Shown here: positions 20,814 to 30,481 of the stretch, in pieces
Layout: each line of letters starts with the position of its first letter
Numbering within the stretch: position 1 is the stretch's first letter
Assembly (NCBI RefSeq): GCF_022179525.1
Contig: NZ_BPQX01000037.1
Coordinates: 62,001 to 126,000, forward strand
Source of the DNA: Methylobacterium persicinum
Lineage (GTDB): Bacteria > Pseudomonadota > Alphaproteobacteria > Rhizobiales > Beijerinckiaceae
DNA length: 64,000 bases
Direction: 5' to 3'
The notes under the pieces: model-generated
The model's database searches: none
Told to the model about the DNA's origin: nothing
The model's input: the letters and a program-made list of their open reading frames with translations, nothing else
Position numbers and translations under genes: made by a program

Positions 20814-21194
20814 TTAGGCGGCCTTCTTCTCCGGCTGGGCCGGGATTGCGGCCTTGGCCTTCTCGACCACGGCGGCGAAGGCGGCCGGCTCGTGGATGGC
20901 GAGCTCGGACAGGGCCTTGCGGTCCACCACGATGCCGGACAGCGCCAGGGCATTGATGAAGCGCGAATAGGTCAGCCCGTGCTCGCGGACCGCCGCGTTG
21001 AGGCGCTGGATCCAGAGGGCGCGGAACGTGCGCTTCTTATTCTTCCGGTCGCGATAGGCATACTGCATGCCCTTCTCGACCGCCTGCTTGGCGATGCGGA
21101 TCGTATTCTTGCGCCGGCCGTAATAGCCCTTGGCGGCCTTCAGAACTTTTTTGTGCTTCGCGTGACTGGTCACGCCGCGCTTGACGCGGGCCAT
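20814..21194 (-). CDS. rplT: 50S ribosomal protein L20
   Basis: 126 residues with the typical L20 start [16 protein letters not shown] and the strongly basic N-terminal extension that threads into 23S rRNA during early large-subunit assembly. The C-terminal globular part, [21 protein letters not shown], is also present. It follows rpmI by 50 bp on the same strand. In many bacteria L20 also represses its own operon through the mRNA leader. Confidence 0.98.
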   Translation of the reverse strand: MARVKRGVTSHAKHKKVLKAAKGYYGRRKNTIRIAKQAVEKGMQYAYRDRKNKKRTFRALWIQRLNAAVREHGLTYSRFINALALSGIVVDRKALSELAIHEPAAFAAVVEKAKAAIPAQPEKKAA

Positions 21195-21244
21195 CGGTTA
21201 TCTCCTGGATTTCGACTTCAGACAGTATCGGCGTTCGTGAAGAC

Positions 21245-21448
21245 TTACCGCGCGTTCGGCAGGAAGTACTTCTTCACGTTGGCGGCATCACCCTCGAACA
21301 GGGTGGTCGTGCCGCGCAGGTTGCGGATCTGCTTCGTCGTCCGCTTGATCATCCCGTGGCGCTTGCCGGCCTGGGCGTACATCACCTTGCCGGTGCCGGT
21401 GATCTTGAAGCGCTTCTTGGCGCCCGATTTGGTCTTCAGCTTGGGCAT
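21245..21448 (-). CDS. rpmI: 50S ribosomal protein L35
   Basis: 67 residues, with the characteristic [15 protein letters not shown] start and the basic helical body of L35. It heads the rpmI-rplT unit. infC, which precedes rpmI in many bacteria, is absent, since the region upstream is a divergent promoter region. A GGAGAGCC stretch precedes the ATG. Confidence 0.98.
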
Positions 21449-21832
21449 TTGGCTCTCCGTGGTGCGCGAAACGACAACAGGCCCGCGAGGACCGGGTTGT
21501 GTTTGCGCGATGGTGCTTCTGATGGAGCAGCATGAACCGCCACGGCAGCCCTTGATCGGCCGGGCGGTTCGACGCGGTGCGGCTTATGGCAGAAACCGCA
21601 CGCAACGGCAACGGCCTCGTGCGCCGCCGGGAAAAAGCAAGGGGGCTGGCCGCACCCGCGGAATGCCGGGGCAAAAGGCAGAGGAAAGCGGGGATGGGGC
21701 GCCCCACCGGCTCAAGTCGCCGTGACCGGCCAGCGTTCAGGAACCATAACCTTGGCTTTCCGTTTCATTCATGTCCCGCTCAGGCCGACCCCGCTAGACC
21801 CAGCTCAAAGTCGGTCACCAAGGAGACACTTC
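21449..21832. other. Divergent intergenic region, rpmI / GT4
   Basis: A 384-bp gap without a credible gene. It must hold the rpmI promoter (leftward) and the glycosyltransferase promoter (rightward). The TTCATTCATG and AACCATAACCTTGGC stretches around 21740-21775 are relatively AT-rich and could be promoter DNA. No riboswitch or tRNA is seen. A long open frame enters from 21577 but has no match to any family. Confidence 0.5.
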
Positions 21833-22963
21833 GTGCGCATTGCTCAGATTGCTCCGCTCTCGGAGGCGGTCCCTCCGAAGTTCTACGGCGGCACAGAGCG
21901 TGTCGTCAGCTGGATTACGGAAGAGCTGGTCCGCCAGGGCCATGACGTGACCCTGTTCGCGAGCGGCGATTCCGAGACCTCTGCGAAACTCGCAGCCTGC
22001 ACGCCGGAAGGCCTGCGCCTGCTGGGCTACCGCGACCATACGGCGAGCCACCTCGCGATGCTGCATCAGGTCCATCGCCGGGCGCAAGAGTTCGATATCC
22101 TGCACTTCCACATCGATCTGCTTCAGTACCCGATGTTCGAGGACATGAATCACAAGTGCATCACCACGATGCACGGCCGCCTCGACGTGCCGGACTTCAT
22201 GCCCGTCTACCGGACGTTCACGGGCATGCCGCTGGTGTCGATCTCCGACAACCAGCGCCTGCCGATGCCCCCGAACGTGAACTGGCTGTCCACGATCCAT
22301 CACGGTCTGCCGGCGCAGAACTGCCCGTACTACCCCGATGCGAAGGGCGGTTATCTCGCCTTCCTCGGCCGCATCTCGCCCGAGAAGCGCCCCGACCGCG
22401 CCATCGAGATGGCGATCCGTTCGGGCACGCCGATCAAGATCGCCGCCAAGGTCGACAAGGCGGACCAGGATTACTGGAACGAAGTCATCGAGCCGATGAT
22501 CCACAACCCGCTGGTGGAGTTCATCGGCGAGATCAACGAGGAGCAGAAGAAGGACTTCCTCGGCAACGCCCTGGCGCTCGCCTTCCCGATCGACTGGCCG
22601 GAGCCCTTCGGCCTCGTCATGATCGAGGCGATGTCGGCTGGCACGCCGGTGATCGCGTTCCGCAACGGCTCCGTCCCTGAGGTGATCGCCGACGGCGTCA
22701 GCGGCGTTCTGTGCGATGACATGGACGATGCCGTCGCCGCCGTCGCGAAGGTCAAGACCATGAGCCGGGCCGGCGTACGCCGTCACTTCGAGGGCGGGTT
22801 CACTGCCGAGCGCATGGTCCAGAAATACGTCTCGGCTTACGAGGAGCTTCTCTCCCGCTCGGCCGACGTGATCCGCCTGCCGAAGTCGGCGTTCAGGCCG
22901 CAGCCGGTGGACGTCAATGGTGCGTCCCGGCCGCCGATGCCGGCCGCCGCCTTCCCGGCCTGA
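21833..22963 (+). CDS. Family 4 glycosyltransferase
   Basis: A GT-B fold retaining glycosyltransferase of 376 residues. The N-terminal domain starts RIAQIAPLSEAVPP and carries the acceptor-side glycine loop GGTERVVSW. The C-terminal domain has GRISPEKRPDRAI and the donor-binding EPFGLVMIEAMSAGTP motif. A GTG start at 21833 with AAGGAGAC six bases upstream is better than the ATG at 21722. It is directly followed by an amylo-alpha-1,6-glucosidase-like gene; the pair recurs in alphaproteobacteria and may act on glucan or a compatible-solute glycoside. Substrate unknown. Confidence 0.9.
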   Translation: MRIAQIAPLSEAVPPKFYGGTERVVSWITEELVRQGHDVTLFASGDSETSAKLAACTPEGLRLLGYRDHTASHLAMLHQVHRRAQEFDILHFHIDLLQYPMFEDMNHKCITTMHGRLDVPDFMPVYRTFTGMPLVSISDNQRLPMPPNVNWLSTIHHGLPAQNCPYYPDAKGGYLAFLGRISPEKRPDRAIEMAIRSGTPIKIAAKVDKADQDYWNEVIEPMIHNPLVEFIGEINEEQKKDFLGNALALAFPIDWPEPFGLVMIEAMSAGTPVIAFRNGSVPEVIADGVSGVLCDDMDDAVAAVAKVKTMSRAGVRRHFEGGFTAERMVQKYVSAYEELLSRSADVIRLPKSAFRPQPVDVNGASRPPMPAAAFPA

Positions 22964-23050
22964 CGGCATCCTTCGGGCGGCACCGGGCTTGCGAGGGACC
23001 GGTGGCCCGTCCTAGCGTCGCGAAAGCGACTCATCCGACTGCTTGAGAAA

Positions 23051-23082
23051 GGGCCGCCGCATCGAGGCCGATGCGGCGGCCC
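23051..23082 (+). terminator. Perfect 12-bp hairpin after the GT4 gene
   Basis: GGGCCGCCGCAT and ATGCGGCGGCCC are perfect arms around an 8-base loop. The following bases, TCTCGATTCG, lack a T-run. It lies in the 155-bp gap between two co-directional genes, so it may terminate partially or protect the upstream mRNA end. The ATG at 23071 lies inside it, which argues against that start for the next gene. Confidence 0.65.
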
Positions 23083-23118
23083 TCTCGATTCGTCACCACA
23101 GTACCCGGAGATGCCTGC

Positions 23119-25470
23119 ATGGCGGCAAAGACTGATCCCGCGAAGGACGACATAGTCGCGACCGCATCATCCGGCCAAACGGCCTTCCCCCTCGGGCGGG
23201 GCTTCCAGGACGCGGACGAGGTCCTGCCGACCTATCACATCGAGGCCCAGACCTCCCTGGTCGAGCGCCCCCTGCGCTCCCTCAAGTTCGGCGAGGCCTT
23301 CGGGGTCCTCGATTCCTACGGCGACATCGGCGTGCAGCCGGGGCCGGAGGGGCTCTACTTCCAGGACACGCGGTATCTCTCCCGCCTGGAAGTGAAGATC
23401 GAGGGGCAGCGGCCCCTGATGCTCTCGTCCGTCATGCAGGACGACAACGGCGCGTTGAGCGTCGACATGACGACCCCGGACATCCGCCTCGACGCCCACG
23501 ACGAGACCTCGATTCCCCGGGAGACGGTGGCCATCGAGCGCACGAAGTTCCTGTTCCGGGGCGCCTGCTACGACCGGATCGGCCTGCGCAGCTACGACAC
23601 GAAGCACCGCCGCCTGCGGGTGTCGGTCACCTTCGATGCCGATTACCGCGACCTGTTCGAGGTGCGCGGCACCGATCGCAAGGAGCGCGGCAAGCGCGGC
23701 GTGCTGGTCGCCAGCCCGACCGAGGTGCAATTCCGCTATGTCGGCTTGGACGATATGGTGCGCACTACGAGCCTGCATTTCGGGCCGACGCCGGCGGTGC
23801 TTGAGCCCGGCCGGGCCGAGTTCGACATCTCCCTCTCGCCCGGTGCCCAGACCTCGCTGTTCATCCGGGTGGTGTTTGAATCGCACCGCGCCTTCACCAA
23901 GCCTCCGGCCGACGACATGGTCGGCGAGGATGCCGCCGCCCGCCTCACCCTGGTGGCCAACGGCGGCACGGCCGCCAAGCATCCGAAGGGGCTGGGCGAG
24001 GGGATGATCTTCGCCCGGGCCTACCGCGATTCACGCCGGGATCTGCGGGCCCTGACCGCAGGCATCACCACGATCATTTCGTCCAACGACCAATTCAACG
24101 AGGGCCTGTGCCGGGCGACGGCCGACCTCTACATGCTGGCCAGCCGCACGCCGGAGGGGATCTACCCCTTCGCCGGCATCCCCTGGTACTCCACGGTGTT
24201 CGGCCGAGACGGCATCATCACGGCGATGATGGCCCTCTGGATCGATCCGAAATTCGCCCGGGGCGTCCTGCGCTACCTCGCCTCGACCCAGGCGAAGGTG
24301 GTCGACCCGGCCGCCGACGCGCAGCCCGGCAAGGTGCTGCACGAGACCCGGCGCGGCGAGATGGCCATGCTCGGCGAGGTGCCGTTCCGCCATTACTACG
24401 GCACGATCGATGGCACGCCGCTCTTCGTGATGCTGGCCTGGGAATACTACCTCGTCTCCGGCGATCTGCAGACGATCAAGGATATCTGGCCCGCCCTCGA
24501 GCTCGCCCTCGCCTGGATGGACAAGTACGGCGACCGGGACGGCGACGGTTTCGTGGAATATGCGCGGGACACCGAGAAAGGGTTGGAGAATCAGGGCTGG
24601 AAGGACAGCCACGATTCGATCTTCCACGCCGACGGCCAACTCGCTAAGGGCCCGATCGCCCTGTGCGAGGTGCAGGGCTACGTCTACGCCGCCAAGCACG
24701 GCATGGCCCGGCTCGCCGCCCATCTCGGCCACGGCGACATGGCCGAGCGGCTGTCCGGCGAGGCGGACGCTCTACGGGAGACGTTCGACACGGCGTTCTG
24801 GAACGAGGAAATGGGCACCTATGCCCTCGCCCTCGACGGCGCCAAGAAGCAATGCGCCGTGCGCTCCTCCAACGCCGGCCATGCCCTCTTCACCGGCATC
24901 GCCAAGCCCGAGCGGGCGGCGCGGGTCGCGGAGACTCTGCTTTGCAACGACGGGTTCAATGGCTGGGGCGTCCGCACCATCGCCAAGGGCGAGGCCCGCT
25001 ACAACCCGATGTCGTACCACAACGGCTCGATCTGGCCGCACGACAACGCGCTGATCGCCATGGGGCTGGCGCGTTACGACCTCAAGGACGGGGCAGCGCG
25101 GATCTTCAAGGGGATGTTCGACACGTCCCTCTATCAGGACCAGAAGCGCCTTCCGGAGCTGTTCTGCGGTTTCATGCGCCGCCCGCAGCGGGGCCCGGTC
25201 TCCTACCCCGTGGCCTGCAGCCCGCAGGCCTGGGCAGCGGCGGCGCCCTTCGCCTTCCTCGCCGCCTGCCTCGGCCTGGAACTGGACCACGACCGCAACC
25301 GGGTGCTCCTCAAGAACCCGATCCTGCCGGACTTCCTGGATGGCGTGACGCTCTACAACGTCAAGCTCCGGGACTCCCGGCTGGATCTGCGCTTCCAGTG
25401 CTACGACGGCGACGTCACGGTGAGCGTGCTCCGCCGCCACGGCGATGCGCAGGTGGTGGTGATGAAGTAG
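23119..25470 (+). CDS. Amylo-alpha-1,6-glucosidase / glycogen-debranching-like protein
   Basis: 783 residues from the ATG at 23119, which has GGAG nine bases upstream. Residues about 75-270 form the glycogen-debranching N-terminal beta domain, containing [13 protein letters not shown]. The C-terminal two thirds are an (alpha/alpha)6-barrel, with [16 protein letters not shown], a DGDGFVEYA segment and [16 protein letters not shown]. The family cleaves alpha-1,6 branches or related oligosaccharides, but this bacterial branch is often of unknown specificity. It is probably co-transcribed with the GT4 gene. No signal peptide, so cytoplasmic. Confidence 0.9.
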   Translation: MAAKTDPAKDDIVATASSGQTAFPLGRGFQDADEVLPTYHIEAQTSLVERPLRSLKFGEAFGVLDSYGDIGVQPGPEGLYFQDTRYLSRLEVKIEGQRPLMLSSVMQDDNGALSVDMTTPDIRLDAHDETSIPRETVAIERTKFLFRGACYDRIGLRSYDTKHRRLRVSVTFDADYRDLFEVRGTDRKERGKRGVLVASPTEVQFRYVGLDDMVRTTSLHFGPTPAVLEPGRAEFDISLSPGAQTSLFIRVVFESHRAFTKPPADDMVGEDAAARLTLVANGGTAAKHPKGLGEGMIFARAYRDSRRDLRALTAGITTIISSNDQFNEGLCRATADLYMLASRTPEGIYPFAGIPWYSTVFGRDGIITAMMALWIDPKFARGVLRYLASTQAKVVDPAADAQPGKVLHETRRGEMAMLGEVPFRHYYGTIDGTPLFVMLAWEYYLVSGDLQTIKDIWPALELALAWMDKYGDRDGDGFVEYARDTEKGLENQGWKDSHDSIFHADGQLAKGPIALCEVQGYVYAAKHGMARLAAHLGHGDMAERLSGEADALRETFDTAFWNEEMGTYALALDGAKKQCAVRSSNAGHALFTGIAKPERAARVAETLLCNDGFNGWGVRTIAKGEARYNPMSYHNGSIWPHDNALIAMGLARYDLKDGAARIFKGMFDTSLYQDQKRLPELFCGFMRRPQRGPVSYPVACSPQAWAAAAPFAFLAACLGLELDHDRNRVLLKNPILPDFLDGVTLYNVKLRDSRLDLRFQCYDGDVTVSVLRRHGDAQVVVMK

Positions 25471-25484
25471 GGGGCGCGATGCAA

Positions 25485-25653
25485 CCTCTCCCTCCCTCCT
25501 CTGCGGGGGAGGGTACTCTGCGAAGCAGGGGGGAGAGGGGAGCGCGGGGTCAGGATGGACCGCGCCCAACCCCTCATCCTGAACCGTCGCTCCCCTCTCC
25601 CGACCCCCTCCGGGGGCCACCCTCCCCCGCAGAGGGGGGAGGGTTCTTGCCCG
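25485..25653. repeat. Palindromic element, family C, copy 1
   Basis: Outer arms CCTCTGCGGGGGAGGGT and ACCCTCCCCCGCAGAGG, inner arms GGGGAGAGGGGAGCG and CGCTCCCCTCTCCC. It occupies nearly the whole gap between the debranching-like gene and dapE, ending 21 bp before the dapE start. The second full copy is at 43778-43943, and a fragment lies inside cobN. Confidence 0.85.
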
Positions 25654-25673
25654 AGCCACCGCGAATAACCCCG

Positions 25674-26837
25674 ATGCCCACGCCCCCCTCTGCCCTGTCC
25701 CTGGCCCAGGCCCTGATCCGCTGCCCCTCCGTCACGCCGGAGGATGCCGGGGCGCTCGGGGTTGTCGCGCAGGCGCTGGAAGCGGCGGGGTTTTCCGTCG
25801 AGCGTCCGGTCTTCTCCGAAGCGGGTCATCCCGACACGCCGAACTTGTACGCGCGTCTCGGGCGGTCGGGGCCCTGCCTCGTCTTCGCCGGCCATACCGA
25901 TGTCGTGCCGGTGGGCGATGCCGTCTCCTGGCGGCACGATCCGTTCGGGGCCGTCGTCTCGGACGGCATGCTCTACGGCCGCGGGGCGGCGGACATGAAA
26001 GGCGGCGTCGCCTGCATGCTCGCGGCGGCGCTCGCCTTCGTGGAGCACCGGGGCGGCACCGTCCCCGGATCCATCGCCTTCCTCATCACCGGGGACGAGG
26101 AGGGGCCGGCGGTAAACGGGACGGTCAAGCTCCTCGCCTGGGCGCGGGAGCGCGGCGAGCGCTTCGATCATTGTCTTCTGGGCGAGCCGACCAATCCCGC
26201 CCGCCTTGGCGAAATGATCAAGATTGGCCGGCGCGGTTCGCTTACCGGCAAGCTCACGGTGCTCGGCCGGCAGGGCCACGTCGCGTATCCGCACAAGGCC
26301 GAGAACCCCATCCCGGGACTTTTGCGCCTGACCACTGCCCTGATCGCCGAACCCCTCGACGGGGGCAGCGCCCATTTCGACGCGTCGAACCTCGAATTCA
26401 CGACGATTGATGTCGGCAACACGGCGACCAACGTGATCCCGGCCACGGCACGGGCCACGTTCAACATCCGCTTCAACGACGACTGGACGTCCGACAGCCT
26501 CGGCGCCGAGCTCCGCCGCCGCCTGGAGAAGGCAGCCGGCAATTCCGTTCGCTACCTCCTCGACCTCCAACCCTCTAACTCACCGGCCTTCTTCACCCGG
26601 CCGGATTCCTTCGTCGGCCTCGTCTCCGACGCCATCCGCGCGGAGACCGGCCTGGACCCGGTGCTCTCCACGACGGGGGGCACCTCGGACGCTCGTTTCA
26701 TCAAGGACGTGTGCCCGGTGATCGAGTTCGGCCTCGTCGGCGAGACGATGCATCAGGTCGACGAATGCGTCGCCGTGGCCGACATCGAGCGGCTCACGGC
26801 GATCTACGGCCGGGTGCTCGACGCATACTTTTCGTGA
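25674..26837 (+). CDS. dapE: Succinyl-diaminopimelate desuccinylase
   Basis: Hydrolyses N-succinyl-LL-diaminopimelate in lysine and peptidoglycan synthesis, in the cytoplasm. It is an M20 dizinc enzyme with metal ligands His74 in FAGHTDVVP and Asp107 in [10 protein letters not shown], and catalytic Glu142 with ligand Glu143 in GDEEGPA. The late His ligand lies in GETMHQVDE. Length (387 residues) is normal. The ATG at 25674 was chosen because the frame upstream runs through the previous gene and the palindrome. There is no dapD beside it. Confidence 0.96.
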   Translation: MPTPPSALSLAQALIRCPSVTPEDAGALGVVAQALEAAGFSVERPVFSEAGHPDTPNLYARLGRSGPCLVFAGHTDVVPVGDAVSWRHDPFGAVVSDGMLYGRGAADMKGGVACMLAAALAFVEHRGGTVPGSIAFLITGDEEGPAVNGTVKLLAWARERGERFDHCLLGEPTNPARLGEMIKIGRRGSLTGKLTVLGRQGHVAYPHKAENPIPGLLRLTTALIAEPLDGGSAHFDASNLEFTTIDVGNTATNVIPATARATFNIRFNDDWTSDSLGAELRRRLEKAAGNSVRYLLDLQPSNSPAFFTRPDSFVGLVSDAIRAETGLDPVLSTTGGTSDARFIKDVCPVIEFGLVGETMHQVDECVAVADIERLTAIYGRVLDAYFS

Positions 26838-26864
26838 GGGCTGGGGCCGTCCGTCCCACCCGCG

Positions 26865-26957
26865 CCGTCATTGCGAGCGCAGCGAAGCAATCCGGGGAGG
26901 CGCTGCCCCACCCGGACAGTCGCGCTCTGGATTGCTTTGGGCCGCCTCGCAATGACG
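26865..26957. repeat. Palindromic element, family B, copy
   Basis: Arms CGTCATTGCGAGCG and CGCAATGACG, with inner AGCGAAGCAATCC and GGATTGCTTTGGG, around a variable middle. It fills the gap between convergent dapE and truA, starting 27 bp after one stop and ending 9 bp before the other. Confidence 0.88.
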
Positions 26958-26966
26958 GGGTGGCCC

Positions 26967-27719
26967 CTACTCGTAATCCACCCCGACGAAGGTGAGGCCG
27001 GCGGCCGGGGCAAGGGGCCCGCAGCGGGTCTTATCCCCGGTGCGAAGAATGTCGGCCACGTCGTCGGCGGTGAGCCGGCGGCAGCCGGCGAGCATCAGCG
27101 TGCCGACCATCGCCCGCACCTGATGGTGCAGGAACGAGCGGGCGCAGGTCGCGATCACGATCTCGTCCTGCAAGCCCATCCGCTGCCGGGCGACATCCAG
27201 GCGCTCCAACGTCCGCACGGGGCTGTTCGCCTGGCACTCGGCGGCGCGGAAGGCGGTGAAGTCGTGCTGTCCGGTGAGGCGCTGGGCCGCCTCGTGCATC
27301 AGCTCCGGGTCGAGGGGCCAGGGCACGTGCCAGACATGGGCGCGGGTCAGCGCCGAAGGGCTCCGCCGGTTGAGGATGCGATAGCGGTAGTGGCGCCGAA
27401 TCGCCGAATGCCGGGCGTCGAAGGTGTCGGGCACAAGCTCGGCCGAGAGGATCGCCACCGGATTCGGGCGCAGGTGGGCGTTCACGGCATCGCGTACGGT
27501 GTCGGTGCGCCAGTCCTTGGTGAGATCGCAATGGGCGACCTGATGGATCGCGTGGACCCCGGCATCGGTGCGCCCGGCGCAGGTCAGGCGGACCGCTTCG
27601 CCGGAGAAGCGCAGGATGGCAGCCTCGATGGCGCCCTGCACGGTCGGATCGTCCGACTGCCGCTGCCAGCCGCAGAACGGGCCGCCGTCGTACTCGATGA
27701 CGAGCTTGTAGCGGGGCAT
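26967..27719 (-). CDS. truA: tRNA pseudouridine(38-40) synthase
   Basis: Isomerises uridines 38-40 in the tRNA anticodon stem. The 250-residue product has the catalytic Asp52 in CAGRTDAGVHA and the family motifs RYRYRILNRR and FLHHQVRAMVGTL. Length is standard. It follows fmt by 24 bp in the run recR-def-fmt-truA on the minus strand, an arrangement commonly seen with def and fmt in alphaproteobacteria. Confidence 0.97.
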   Translation of the reverse strand: MPRYKLVIEYDGGPFCGWQRQSDDPTVQGAIEAAILRFSGEAVRLTCAGRTDAGVHAIHQVAHCDLTKDWRTDTVRDAVNAHLRPNPVAILSAELVPDTFDARHSAIRRHYRYRILNRRSPSALTRAHVWHVPWPLDPELMHEAAQRLTGQHDFTAFRAAECQANSPVRTLERLDVARQRMGLQDEIVIATCARSFLHHQVRAMVGTLMLAGCRRLTADDVADILRTGDKTRCGPLAPAAGLTFVGVDYE

Positions 27720-27743
27720 GTCAGGCGCCGGGCGCGGGCGATG

Positions 27744-28676
27744 TCATCCCAGCCCCGCCCCAGGGGCCAGCCGCGCCCCGCGGACGAACTCTGCGCCGGT
27801 TGCGCTGCCGCCCTTGCCGGCCCGGCGGAGTTCGAGGAGGCGCACCGCGCCGGCCCCGCAGGCGATCGTGCCATCCGCGTCCAGAAGCGTGCCAGGCTCA
27901 CCGTCGCCCCCGGCGGGGAGGGCGCGCAGCACCTTCACCCGCTCCGGCCCCTTGCCGAGATCGGCCTCGAAGAACGCCCCGGGGAAGGGCGACAGGCCGT
28001 TGATCCTGGCGGCGATCTCCCCGGCTTGCTGCGACCAGTCGATCCGCGCCTCGTCGTTGGTGATCTTGTGGGCGTAGACCACCCCGTCGGCCGGCTGGGT
28101 CGTGAAGGTCAGGCCGCTGCCGCCGTCGAGGGACTTCAGGGCCTCTGCCATCAGCCCGGCCCCCAGGGGCATCAGGGCGTCGTGCAACTCGCCTGCGGTC
28201 ATGCCCGGGGTGATCGGCACCCGCGCCTCCAGGGCCACCGGGCCGGTATCGAGGCCCGCCTCCATGCGCATCACGCCGACGCCGCTCTCGGCGTCCCCGG
28301 CCATCACGGCGCGCTGGATCGGCGCCGCGCCCCGCCAGCGCGGCAGGAGAGAGCCGTGCAGGTTCAGGCAACCGTGCCGCGGCAGGTCGAGGATCGCCGG
28401 GGGCAGGAGCATCCCGTAGGCGACGACCACGGCCACGTCGGCAGCGTGCCCCGCGAAGGTCTCCGCGGCCCCCGGCGTGCGCAGGGTCGACGGCGTCAGC
28501 ACGGGGACCCCGAGGCTATCGGCGACCGCATGGACCGGCGAGGGGCGCAGGCTCATGCCGCGACCGGCCTTGGCCGGCGCCCTTGTGTAGACGGCGACGA
28601 TGGTGTGCCCATCCGCGGCGAGCCGCGCCAGGGTTGGCACCGCGAAATCCGGGGTGCCCATGAAGACGACGCGCAT
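27744..28676 (-). CDS. fmt: Methionyl-tRNA formyltransferase
   Basis: Formylates initiator Met-tRNA using 10-formyl-tetrahydrofolate. 310 residues, with N-terminal VVFMGTPDFAVP, the catalytic Asn105-His107 pair in CLNLHGSLLP, the Asp in EAGLDTGPV and the C-terminal OB-like tRNA-binding domain from about residue 205. Lies nine bases after def and upstream of truA, so co-transcribed. Confidence 0.97.
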   Translation of the reverse strand: MRVVFMGTPDFAVPTLARLAADGHTIVAVYTRAPAKAGRGMSLRPSPVHAVADSLGVPVLTPSTLRTPGAAETFAGHAADVAVVVAYGMLLPPAILDLPRHGCLNLHGSLLPRWRGAAPIQRAVMAGDAESGVGVMRMEAGLDTGPVALEARVPITPGMTAGELHDALMPLGAGLMAEALKSLDGGSGLTFTTQPADGVVYAHKITNDEARIDWSQQAGEIAARINGLSPFPGAFFEADLGKGPERVKVLRALPAGGDGEPGTLLDADGTIACGAGAVRLLELRRAGKGGSATGAEFVRGARLAPGAGLG

Positions 28677-28685
28677 GGCAGTGCC

Positions 28686-29201
28686 TCAGGCGGCGTCGCG
28701 CTTGGCCGCCTTGGTGAACTTCTTGATCACCCGGTCGCGCTTCAGCTTCGACAGGTGATCGATGAACAGGATGCCGTTCAGGTGGTCGATCTCGTGCTGG
28801 ATGCAGGTGGCGAGGAGGCCGCCGGCCTCGATCTCGCGCTCCTTACCGTCGAGGTCGCGGAACTTCACCCGCACCCGGTCCGGGCGCTCGACCTCGCCGT
28901 AATATTCCGGGATCGACAGGCAGCCTTCGTCGTAGACCCGCTTCTCCTCCGACGACCACGTGATCTCCGGATCGATGAAGACCCGCGGCTCGCGGACGCC
29001 CTCCTCCTTGGACGTGTCGATGGTGATGACGCGCTTGGCGACACCGACCTGGATCGCCGCGAGGCCGACGCCGGGGGCGTCGTACATGGTCTCGAACATG
29101 TCGGCGACGAGGGTGCGGACCTCGTCCGTCACGGGACCGACGGGCTCGGACACGAGCTTCAACTGCGGATCGGGGAGGATCACGAGGGGGCGGATTGTCA
29201 T
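28686..29201 (-). CDS. def: Peptide deformylase
   Basis: Removes the N-formyl group from nascent proteins. 171 residues from the ATG at 29201, which matches the [14 protein letters not shown] family start; the frame is open to 29249. Metal and catalytic residues are visible: the GVGLAA motif at 44-49, Cys94 in EGCLSIP, and His136, Glu137 and His140 in QHEIDHLNG. It is functionally paired with the adjacent fmt. Confidence 0.97.
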   Translation of the reverse strand: MTIRPLVILPDPQLKLVSEPVGPVTDEVRTLVADMFETMYDAPGVGLAAIQVGVAKRVITIDTSKEEGVREPRVFIDPEITWSSEEKRVYDEGCLSIPEYYGEVERPDRVRVKFRDLDGKEREIEAGGLLATCIQHEIDHLNGILFIDHLSKLKRDRVIKKFTKAAKRDAA

Positions 29202-29321
29202 GGCGTCTACCGGAGCGGCGCTGGCGGGCGCCCAAATCTGTCCTGGCAATATGGCGATGCCGGAGGGTGGTCAAATACCAGATGCCTGTGGACCACCCTC
29301 TCACCCTCTGTCGTATCGTCC

Positions 29322-29412
29322 GTCGTTGCGATTGGAGTGACGCAATCAAGAGAGGCGCCACGTTCGGGGGCGGCCTACTTCCCTGGATTGCCTCGCTGCG
29401 CTCGCAATGACG
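29322..29412. repeat. Palindromic element, family B, copy
   Basis: The left arm is degenerate (CGTCGTTGCGATTGGAGTGACG) and the right arm is intact (GGATTGCCTCGCTGCGCTCG followed by CAATGACG). It sits in the 230-bp gap between recR and def, which run in the same direction. This gap could thus contain both a transcription end and the def promoter. Confidence 0.82.
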
Positions 29413-29431
29413 GTAGGGTTGTAGTCCGCCC

Positions 29432-30037
29432 CTAGAACACCGTCCGGCTGCGGATGGCGGCGGAGAGGGTGCCCTCGTCGAGATAGTCCAGCTCGCCGCC
29501 CACCGGCACCCCGTGCGCAAGCCGCGTGATCTTGCGGTCCAAATGCCTGATCGCCTCCGTGATGTAGTGGGCGGTGGTCTGCCCATCGACGGTGGCGTTC
29601 AGCGCCAGGATCACCTCGCCCACCGCAGGGTCGGCGGCCCGCTCGACCAGCCGGGCGATGTTGAGGTGCTCGGGCCGCACGCCGTCGAGGGCCGAGAGCA
29701 CGCCGCCCAGGACGTGGTAGCGCGCCCGGACGGCGCCCGAACGTTCCAAAGCCCACAGGTCGGACACATCCTCCACCACCACCAGCGTCGTCGGGTCCCG
29801 TTCCGGGTCACGGCACACGGTGCAGGGGTCGCAGGTATCGACGTTGCCGCATTGGGAGCAGACGACGATCCGCTCGGAGGCGATGCGCATGGCCTCCGCG
29901 AGGGGGGCCAGGAGGGTGTCCCGCTTCTTGATGAGCTGGAGCGCGGCCCTGCGGGCCGATCGCGGGCCGAGGCCCGGCATACGACCCAGGAGCTGGATCA
30001 GGCGCTCGATCTCCGGGCCGGCGACGGCTTGGGGCAT
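29432..30037 (-). CDS. recR: Recombination mediator protein RecR
   Basis: Acts with RecF/RecO to load RecA at gaps. 201 residues with the N-terminal helix-hairpin-helix around [15 protein letters not shown], four zinc-binding Cys at 60, 63, 69 and 72 in [13 protein letters not shown], a Toprim domain beginning near VVVEDVSDL, and the Walker-B-like C-terminus. In many bacteria recR follows dnaX-ybaB directly; here those genes are about 3.6 kb away, separated by pckA and a GT61 gene. Confidence 0.97.
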   Translation of the reverse strand: MPQAVAGPEIERLIQLLGRMPGLGPRSARRAALQLIKKRDTLLAPLAEAMRIASERIVVCSQCGNVDTCDPCTVCRDPERDPTTLVVVEDVSDLWALERSGAVRARYHVLGGVLSALDGVRPEHLNIARLVERAADPAVGEVILALNATVDGQTTAHYITEAIRHLDRKITRLAHGVPVGGELDYLDEGTLSAAIRSRTVF

Positions 30038-30481
30038 CGGGTCTCGTCGGTTGAGGACGGCTCCGCCAATTGTCGGACGGCGCGGTCCGCCGGTCTAGAA
30101 CGCTCCCGGCCCGAGGGGAAGACGGTGCGACCCCGGGAAGCGCTCGGGCCTATTTCCACCGGCATGTGAGAGAATTCGTGGAATTTGTAATGGTCTTTGG
30201 AAGTGGGCCTCCGTTGAGGTTACTGAGGGCTTGCTGTGTTGAAATCCATGACGTTTCACCCCGCTTCGTGTATTCAATCAAGACGATCACGTTGCGAGGC
30301 CACTACGAAGGTCATATTGACGGCGCCGCTTCGCCGTCTACGCAACGGGGAGCCGGTCGGTGACGGGCTCGCGCGGAAAAGGTCCTTGGGACACGCGCGC
30401 CATGTCTCCGGCCAGAGTGGGAACGGCAGCGCCGTGGCCCGTCGAGATTGCGCCGCGCGCAGGTGCCCGGGAGATACGCAC
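30038..30481. other. Intergenic region between recR and pckA
   Basis: A 444-bp divergent gap. It should carry the promoters of recR (leftward) and pckA (rightward). The stretch 30165-30320 is less GC-rich than its surroundings and includes GTGTATTCAATCAAGACG, a reasonable place for the pckA promoter. The pckA frame stays open through it to 30236, but that extension has no PckA similarity. No RNA gene or repeat is seen. Confidence 0.45.

Noticed and set aside
25485-25653. Insertion sequence or transposase remnant at the family C palindromes
   Set aside because: The elements are below 180 bp, contain no open frame with transposase similarity and show no obvious target duplication; a non-autonomous repeat remains possible.
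26871-29435. 854-codon open frame on the plus strand over truA, fmt and def
   Set aside because: It crosses three well-supported genes in antisense and has no recognisable domain; it is an effect of high GC content.
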